Shown here one piece after another: positions 14,974-18,386 of a stretch of 18,386 nt of DNA. Source of the DNA: JAAXTT01 sp964530215 (GTDB lineage Bacteria; Bacillota; Desulfotomaculia; Desulfotomaculales; Desulfocucumaceae). The notes under the pieces are model-generated. The model was given only the letters and a program-made list of their open reading frames with translations. It made no database searches and was not told the origin of the DNA. How positions within the stretch are numbered: the first letter of the stretch is position 1; each line of letters starts with the position of its first letter. Made by a program: the position numbers and the translations under genes. The DNA lies in NCBI GenBank assembly GCA_964530215.1, contig CAZHAJ010000021.1:1-18386 (forward strand), in the 5' to 3' direction.

Positions 14974-14990
14974 GTCATAACGGAGGAATC

Positions 14991-15632
14991 ATGGCTAATA
15001 AAAACAATAAACTACAAGTTAATCAAAAAATTCAAATTTCCCGTTCTTCCCGGATTGACTGGTACAACTCAATAATTCAGGGTATTAGTGACAATAGCTT
15101 TGATATCAGCATACCCTACCAACAAACCAGCCCATTGGTACTAATAAACGGTGAAGCTGTTAAAGTACAGATTGTTTTAACAAAAGAAATTTATGAGTTC
15201 AACAGCACAGTAGTGGGTAGGAAGCTGGGAGACAACATTCCAATGTTTACCCTGGCAATTCCCAATGAGCTCCGGCGCATTCAGCGGCGCAACTTTCTTA
15301 GGGTACCCATTATGTTAAATATGACTTATGCGGTAAAGGCCGAGGATGAAACTCTGGAATTCATCAAAACCCACACTCTGGATGTAAGTGGCGGCGGCAT
15401 TAGATTTATGTCCAATGAAATATATCCGCCCGATACCCCGTTAATGGTAAAAATAGAATTACCCTTGCCTGATAAGCTGGAAGAATTTGAAACGATTGAA
15501 ACAGAAGGCAAAGTGATTCGTACCATCAATACAGACAACAAACATCATATTGCAATGAAATTTTCTGATATCAACATAAAAGACCAAGATTCCATCGTTC
15601 GCTTTATTTTAAGCATATCCACAAAGGTTTAA
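14991..15632 (+). CDS. YcgR-like PilZ domain c-di-GMP receptor
   Basis: The 213-residue cytoplasmic protein has an N-terminal YcgR-N-like beta domain (about 5-95) and a C-terminal PilZ domain. Both c-di-GMP contact motifs are intact: RxxxR as RNFLR (Arg100, Arg104) and DxSxxG as DVSGGG (131-136). This architecture is that of flagellar brake or motility receptors (YcgR, DgrA, YpfA types). GGAGGA lies just before the ATG at 14991. It is 17 bases after the HD-GYP gene and ends at a strong terminator. No flagellar gene is in the window, so its target (pilus, flagellum or other) cannot be named; proximity to the pil operon makes the pilus a candidate only. Confidence 0.9.
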   Translation: MANKNNKLQVNQKIQISRSSRIDWYNSIIQGISDNSFDISIPYQQTSPLVLINGEAVKVQIVLTKEIYEFNSTVVGRKLGDNIPMFTLAIPNELRRIQRRNFLRVPIMLNMTYAVKAEDETLEFIKTHTLDVSGGGIRFMSNEIYPPDTPLMVKIELPLPDKLEEFETIETEGKVIRTINTDNKHHIAMKFSDINIKDQDSIVRFILSISTKV

Positions 15633-15680
15633 TTGGGCTGTCCGTACATATCGACAAGCCCCATTAATATCAATCAAACT

Positions 15681-15698
15681 AGGCCGACCGGCCTTTTT
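15681..15698 (+). terminator. Intrinsic terminator after the PilZ gene
   Basis: AGGCCG and CGGCCT (15681-15694) make a GC-rich stem with a minimal loop, followed by TTTTT (15694-15698). On the minus strand the same stem, after the FmdB-like gene, is followed by TAGTTTGATT, so it may act weakly in both directions. A second hairpin (15635-15661, GGGCT arms with one bulge) lies just after the PilZ stop and has no T-tract. Confidence 0.7.
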
Positions 15699-15705
15699 AA
15701 AAACT

Positions 15706-15900
15706 TCAGCCGCCTCCGGAACCACCGCAACCACGAAAATCCGAGCCTATACTTCCTGTATTTATAGAGCAACCGGTAAATAGCTGTTCAACCTCTTTGG
15801 AGTCACATTTTGTGCAGGTAACCTTATCCCTTTGTGACATGCTGGTGGATATTTCAAACCTGTTGCCGCACTTATTGCACTTGAATTCATATAATGGCAT
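15706..15900 (-). CDS. FmdB/CxxC_CxxC_SSSS-family zinc ribbon protein
   Basis: This 64-residue protein opens with MPLYEFKCNKCG, the hallmark of the FmdB-type regulatory zinc ribbon family, with metal ligands Cys8, Cys11, Cys29 and Cys32. The Phe-Thr-Gly-Cys and glycine-rich tail (about 42-64) has two more cysteines (Cys44, Cys58). Its biochemical function is not established in the family. The ATG at 15900 has GGTGG about seven bases upstream. It follows the ferredoxin gene by 16 bases in the same direction. The tail ends in Gly-rich sequence (GCGGSGGG), common in this family. Confidence 0.85.
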   Translation of the reverse strand: MPLYEFKCNKCGNRFEISTSMSQRDKVTCTKCDSKEVEQLFTGCSINTGSIGSDFRGCGGSGGG

Positions 15901-15916
15901 CTCTTCACCACCCTTC

Positions 15917-16081
15917 TTAACCGCTTATTGCTCCGTTGGGACATGCAAAAACACATTCCTCACACTGGTCACACTTATCATCATGAATAATAACTACACC
16001 TGTTTTCAGCTCCATTGCCCCCAAGGGACATGAATTTATACATATTCCACATCCCCGGCATAAATCCCTAACCACCATCAT
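15917..16081 (-). CDS. 2[4Fe-4S] ferredoxin, clostridial type
   Basis: Translation of the minus strand from ATG at 16081 gives 54 residues with two CxxCxxCxxxCP clusters: Cys8-Cys11-Cys14-Cys18 and Cys37-Cys40-Cys43-Cys47. This is the standard bacterial 2[4Fe-4S] ferredoxin layout, an electron carrier of anaerobes. The ATG (a second ATG follows) has AAGGGTGATG upstream. It is short, which is why it is easy to miss. It lies before the zinc-ribbon gene, probably on the same transcript. Electron donor and acceptor cannot be read from the sequence. Confidence 0.9.
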   Translation of the reverse strand: MMVVRDLCRGCGICINSCPLGAMELKTGVVIIHDDKCDQCEECVFACPNGAISG

Positions 16082-16113
16082 TTACATCACCCTTACAGGT
16101 TCATCTAATAATA

Positions 16114-16141
16114 ATAGTAGTACTGCAGAAGATTTTGTCAA
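16114..16141 (-). promoter_or_regulatory. Promoter upstream of the ferredoxin gene
   Basis: On the minus strand a perfect -35 TTGACA (16141-16136), 16 bases, then TACTAT (16119-16114, four of six matches). It lies in the 67-base gap after the PBP stop and would start near 16107, with a short leader. Confidence 0.5.
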
Positions 16142-16148
16142 CCTAAAT

Positions 16149-17861
16149 CTACTCTAAAGATCTTATATCATATATCTCCTGCATTATCTCCCTAAAGATG
16201 GGTGCTGCTGTTTCACCGCCGCTTACACCTTCCCGCACCAGAACCGTTACAGTATACTTAGGATTGTCCAAAGGCCCGTAACCAGAAAACCATGCATGGA
16301 CATAATCTATATTTTCAGATAACTGAGCAGAGCCGGTTTTACCTGCAGTTCCAAGGGGTTCAACCCATGCCTTTTGCCCAACACCATCCCTTGTTACCTT
16401 TTCCATCATTATTTGCAATCTTCTCACCACATCCGCCTCTAAAACTTTCTCTCCTTTTACTGACTCCACTATTAAGGGAATGCCCTTTGTGGACCTGACT
16501 TCCTTCACCAGTTTGGGAGGCAGGTATACTCCATCATTGGCAATGGTATTAATCATAGCTGTAACCTGTACCGGTGTTACCAGTACAGGGCCCTGGCCAA
16601 TACTGCTGTTCACCAAATTATATTGTTCCGCTATTAAATCAAGTTTCTGCCGTTTATCAATATCCATGGGGTAGCCTATTATTTCCTGCCGGTCCAACCC
16701 AAATTTCCTGGCATAATATATTAGCTTTTGGGAACCCAAAGCCAATCCTGTTTCAACAAAAAAAGGATTGCATGATTGGGAAAAGGCTTCTTCCAAAGAA
16801 ATTAGGCCATGGCCCTCCTCTTTCCAGCAGCGGGTTGGCTTGTGGTTAATTCCACTGCAGAAATAAGAGTCTTCGGTATAAATATTTTCCGAAAGTGCTG
16901 CTGCAGCAACCACAACTTTAAATATTGAGCCCGGAGGGAAAAGAGAGGTAGCCTGATTTACATAGCTCTCATCATGGTTATCACTTATACCCACTTTAAT
17001 AGGATCAATAACAAATGAAGGACGAGAGGCAATAGACATTATCTCACCTGTAGATCTGTCCATTACCACCACTGCCCCCTTTTTCACTTTTTCGTCCATT
17101 ATTCTTTCTATAATCTCCTGAATATCTGCATCTAAAGTAGTTATTACATCGCTTCTGCTGCTATCTATATTTTTGGTATCCAGTAATATGGATTTACCCG
17201 GAAGAGACTTTCCCGTGGCATCAGCTATAAGTCCTGCATAAGAAGAATAGTAACCGCCCTTTAGCTTATGTTCATAAATATTTTCCAACCCCTGACGACC
17301 TACCCAATCACCCAGGGAATACTTTTTTGCAGACGAAGAAGAATTGAGACTCTTCAATTCTTCAATGTCCTTTATTCTGCCCAGTTGACCTACTATATGA
17401 ACTGCCAAAGGCTTGGGACCGTATCTGTATGAATAGGGAGCCACCAAAACACCTTGCAATCCTGCCTCACTAATTAATCTTTGCTGTTCCCTGGTAAGTT
17501 CGAAGGGTAAAATACCTTTATTATTCTTAATAATATTATCTAGACTGTCATAATCTTTTTCCAATATTTTTGCTAATGTTCTGATTTCTCCCTGATAGTA
17601 ATCCATTGCCTGAGCAAAAACCACTACTCTGTTAGCACTATATGCTCCGGTAAGGGAACGATAATTACGGTCCAATATACTACCCCGAGCATAATCCTCC
17701 AACGGGAGTCCGTTTAGCTGCCTGACCATTGCTTCCTGAGCGTAATACTGATATTTATATAGCTGTATATGGCTTAGTCTGGCGACTCCCAGAATTAAAA
17801 AAAAGACCAGTATAGTTTTCATCCATACCAGTCTAGCATTCATTACTTTTCTTATTCTCAT
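16149..17861 (-). CDS. Class B penicillin-binding protein (peptidoglycan transpeptidase)
   Basis: The 570-residue protein has one N-terminal transmembrane helix (about 14-32), a PBP-dimer domain opening with ARGSILDRN (about 59-67), and the transpeptidase domain with SIFK (Ser312, Lys315), SCN (363-365) and KTG (508-510), the three catalytic motifs of class B PBPs. It crosslinks peptidoglycan outside the membrane. No PASTA repeats follow, so it is a PbpA/FtsI/MrdA-like rather than a typical SpoVD or PBP2x form; the role (elongation, division or sporulation) cannot be fixed here. ATG at 17861 with AGAGG and GGAGG upstream. It lies 79 bases after the U32 peptidase gene, likely cotranscribed. 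Confidence 0.93.
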   Translation of the reverse strand: MRIRKVMNARLVWMKTILVFFLILGVARLSHIQLYKYQYYAQEAMVRQLNGLPLEDYARGSILDRNYRSLTGAYSANRVVVFAQAMDYYQGEIRTLAKILEKDYDSLDNIIKNNKGILPFELTREQQRLISEAGLQGVLVAPYSYRYGPKPLAVHIVGQLGRIKDIEELKSLNSSSSAKKYSLGDWVGRQGLENIYEHKLKGGYYSSYAGLIADATGKSLPGKSILLDTKNIDSSRSDVITTLDADIQEIIERIMDEKVKKGAVVVMDRSTGEIMSIASRPSFVIDPIKVGISDNHDESYVNQATSLFPPGSIFKVVVAAAALSENIYTEDSYFCSGINHKPTRCWKEEGHGLISLEEAFSQSCNPFFVETGLALGSQKLIYYARKFGLDRQEIIGYPMDIDKRQKLDLIAEQYNLVNSSIGQGPVLVTPVQVTAMINTIANDGVYLPPKLVKEVRSTKGIPLIVESVKGEKVLEADVVRRLQIMMEKVTRDGVGQKAWVEPLGTAGKTGSAQLSENIDYVHAWFSGYGPLDNPKYTVTVLVREGVSGGETAAPIFREIMQEIYDIRSLE

Positions 17862-17940
17862 GTCCTCCGCCTCTTTAAACCGTATCCATCTTATAGCTTA
17901 ACCTTAAACATTAGTCATTAAACCGCTTTAAAAAGAAATA

Positions 17941-18386
17941 TCACTCCAAACGCCGCAGCATACTATATTCAGGCAAAGGTTTATCCATAGGGATATATAC
18001 TGTCTGGCAGGGGTGGGGAGCTTCCTCTATCAACCTTCCCTCTGCGTCGTACATTTTATCCAGGCATATTTGTTTATTCGATTCCCCGGGAATCAGTATT
18101 TCTAATGTTTCACATCGGCAGAAACGATTGCGCTGCTCCACTTCCACCATTTTTTTTTCAGGACAGTACCCCTTAACCAAGCCCACAAAGGTGCAATTCC
18201 TATTATATATACCTTCAACGTCTCCGTGACCTGCCAATTCAGTATCACCGGATAAAAAAGCAGTGGTATAATCTCTATTGCTTACTTTTCCCAACTCATC
18301 CAACCAATACTGTTTTACAATAAAACCGCCTTTTTTTTCGTATATGCTGTCAAGGGCATCTCGGTATACCTTCACCACTGTGGCCA
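17941..18386 (-). CDS. U32-family peptidase, C-terminal part (runs off the window)
   Basis: Only the last 148 codons are in the window; the frame stays open to the edge at 18386, so the gene is partial. The segment has the U32/PrtC-like C-terminal domain: VVKVYRDALDSIY, the variant NRDYTTAFLSG, and a cysteine-bearing beta domain with FVGLVKGY and CRCETLEILIPG. Such proteins are annotated as collagenase-like peptidases; some family members act in tRNA or ubiquinone hydroxylation, so proteolysis is not assured. It precedes the PBP gene in the same direction. Family assignment is sound, exact function open. Confidence 0.9.
   Translation of the reverse strand, partial: ATVVKVYRDALDSIYEKKGGFIVKQYWLDELGKVSNRDYTTAFLSGDTELAGHGDVEGIYNRNCTFVGLVKGYCPEKKMVEVEQRNRFCRCETLEILIPGESNKQICLDKMYDAEGRLIEEAPHPCQTVYIPMDKPLPEYSMLRRLE

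Overview
The window reads as a chromosomal contig piece from an endospore-forming, low-to-mid GC anaerobic Firmicute (class Clostridia). Evidence: an uninterrupted sporulation sigma factor with a sigma-K-type pro-sequence, a complete monoderm type IV pilus (T4P) operon with no secretin (PilQ) or PilP, a 2[4Fe-4S] clostridial-type ferredoxin, strong Shine-Dalgarno sites and frequent TTG starts. The gene set is reminiscent of Peptococcaceae/Desulfotomaculum-like lineages, but genus cannot be set from this sequence alone. A run of ten Ns (12020-12029) marks an assembly gap.

Layout. (1) 1-2727, minus strand: the shikimate-pathway genes aroC and aroE plus a YqeG-type HAD phosphatase, read yqeG-aroE-aroC. 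Two arrays of a 7-bp AGCTNNT repeat flank aroC. (2) 2802-11948, minus strand: a ten-gene T4P operon read pilA-pilB-pilC-pilV-like-pilW-like-pilX-like-pilM-pilN-pilO-pilT. It starts at a near-consensus sigma-A promoter next to the N gap. (3) 12123-12872, minus: the prepilin peptidase pilD with its own extended -10 promoter. (4) 13088-15632, plus strand, divergent from pilD: sigK under a sigma-E/sigma-K-like promoter, then an HD-GYP c-di-GMP phosphodiesterase and a YcgR-like PilZ c-di-GMP receptor, closed by a GC-rich terminator. (5) 15706-18386, minus strand: an FmdB-type zinc ribbon, a 54-residue ferredoxin, a class B penicillin-binding protein, and the C-terminal end of a U32-family peptidase that runs off the window.

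How they work together: PilD trims the prepilins; PilB and PilT power extension and retraction on the PilC platform; PilM/N/O form the alignment complex; the three minor pilins probably prime or cap the fibre. The PilV-like minor pilin is extended by a predicted lectin/LamG-type beta-sandwich, which makes it the best adhesin candidate. The adjacent HD-GYP/PilZ pair offers a local c-di-GMP input, although a link to the pilus is only inferred from position.

No CRISPR array, rRNA, tRNA, insertion sequence or phage gene was seen, and no gene-free stretch exceeds about 215 bp. The most interesting items are the lectin-like pilin fusion, the apparent ATC start of yqeG, the heptamer arrays around aroC, the sporulation promoter embedded in the longer sigK reading frame, and the c-di-GMP pair beside both sigK and the pilus locus.
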